Assembly: GCA_018711775.1 (NCBI GenBank)
Contig: DVHV01000151.1
Coordinates: 1 to 15,137 of the forward strand
DNA length: 15,137 nucleotides
Direction: 5' to 3'
From: Candidatus Onthocola stercoravium
Lineage (GTDB): Bacteria; Bacillota_I; Bacilli_A; RF39; UBA660
In this document: piece by piece, positions 14,612-15,137 of the stretch
How positions within the stretch are numbered: the first letter of the stretch is position 1
Layout of the letters: every line of letters starts with the position of its first letter
The notes under the pieces: model-generated
Database searches by the model: none
What the model saw: the letters and a program-made list of their open reading frames with translations, nothing else
What the model was told of the DNA's origin: nothing
Program-made: the position numbers and the translations under genes

Positions 14612-15137
14612 ATGTTCTATACTTATTTTTTGTTATTTATAATTTATTCATTTATAGGTTGGCTACTCGAACTTGCTTTTTCTTATATCCAATTAAAAAA
14701 AGTAGTCAACCGAGGTTTTTTAATTGGTCCTTATTGTCCAATATATGGCGCCGGTTGTTTGCTATTAATAATTTTACTATCTGATTATGCAGATAATATT
14801 CTTGTATTATTTGCCCTATCAATGATCGTCTGCTCTATACTAGAATATTTTACTAGTTGGATAATGGAAAAAATATTTAAACTTAGATGGTGGGATTATA
14901 CAAACATGAAGTTTAACATCAACGGAAGAATTTGTTTAGAAACAATGGTCCCATTTGGTATTGTTGGAGTATTAGTTGTAAAATATATCAATCCTTGGTT
15001 TTTAGATATAATTAATCTTATCAGTCCTCATACTTTAACAATAATTGTAATTATTTTAATGAGTTTATTTATTATCGATGTTTTAGTTTCTTGTAACGTA
15101 GTCTTCAACTTAAAAAATGTAACTAGAAATGTAACTA
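14612..15137 (+). CDS. Putative ABC-transporter-permease-like membrane protein (CmpB/PF06541 type), 3' truncated by window end
   Basis: An integral membrane protein open to the end of the window (175 codons visible). The N-terminus FIGWLLELAFSY is followed by NRGFLIGPYCPIYGAGC (about 34-50), then a second membrane pair, then a segment with ILEYFTSWIMEKIFKL and WWDYTNMKFNINGRIC (about 98-113). These Gly-Pro-Tyr-Cys-Pro-Ile-Tyr-Gly and Trp-Trp-Asp-Tyr...Asn-Gly-Arg-Ile-Cys motifs are hallmarks of the PF06541 family, annotated as putative ABC transporter permeases though transport is unproven. At least four membrane segments are visible. The start is ATG 14612 with AGGTGAT 4 bases before it, and a good promoter lies just upstream. 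The C-terminus is not in the window. Confidence 0.88.
   Translation, partial: MFYTYFLLFIIYSFIGWLLELAFSYIQLKKVVNRGFLIGPYCPIYGAGCLLLIILLSDYADNILVLFALSMIVCSILEYFTSWIMEKIFKLRWWDYTNMKFNINGRICLETMVPFGIVGVLVVKYINPWFLDIINLISPHTLTIIVIILMSLFIIDVLVSCNVVFNLKNVTRNVT

Overview
The window is AT-rich and densely coded. It uses the standard bacterial code (TGA is a working stop, for example at the end of the MscS gene), and its single tRNA gene has an encoded CCA end. The gene set (dapF, a small MscS channel, a VTT/TVP38 membrane protein, a SleB-type hydrolase, a CmpB-type permease) and the strong Shine-Dalgarno sequences point to a low-GC Bacillota chromosome. An uncultured gut Bacilli lineage is my best guess, but the sequence alone does not fix the taxon.

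Positions 1-1892 (minus strand) hold the first codons of a gene leaving the window, probably an AAA/DUF4143-type ATPase. It has a consensus promoter and two inverted operator-like palindromes upstream. Then come the overlapping genes mscS and dapF, ending in a hairpin terminator. Positions 1926-2773 (plus strand) hold one unrecognised gene with its own consensus promoter, overlapping the mscS promoter, and a terminator inside its last codons. Positions 2749-3657 (minus strand) hold a small rhodanese-like protein followed by a VTT-domain membrane protein.

Positions 3702-13867 (minus strand) are the centre of interest: one gene run encoding a compact Gram-positive type IV secretion system (T4SS). 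In transcription order it has a VirB2-like pilin, a VirB6/TrbL-like channel protein, a PrgI-type small membrane protein, VirB4 split into two proteins, a membrane-anchored two-domain peptidoglycan hydrolase, an unrecognised membrane-anchored extracellular protein, and a VirD4 coupling ATPase. A terminator hairpin overlaps the virD4 stop codon. The order matches PrgH-PrgI-PrgJ-PrgK-PrgL...PcfC of enterococcal pCF10. In this model the ATPases energise the channel, the hydrolase opens the wall, the pilin and VirB6 form the conduit, and VirD4 delivers substrate. No relaxase, integrase, replication gene or att repeat is visible, and ordinary chromosomal genes flank both sides.

Positions 13940-14013 (minus strand) are tRNA-Trp, pointing into the T4SS operon with no terminator between. 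Positions 14139-15137 (plus strand) hold a SleB/CwlJ-like hydrolase and a CmpB-type (PF06541-like) membrane protein cut by the window end. No stretch longer than 300 bases lacks a gene.
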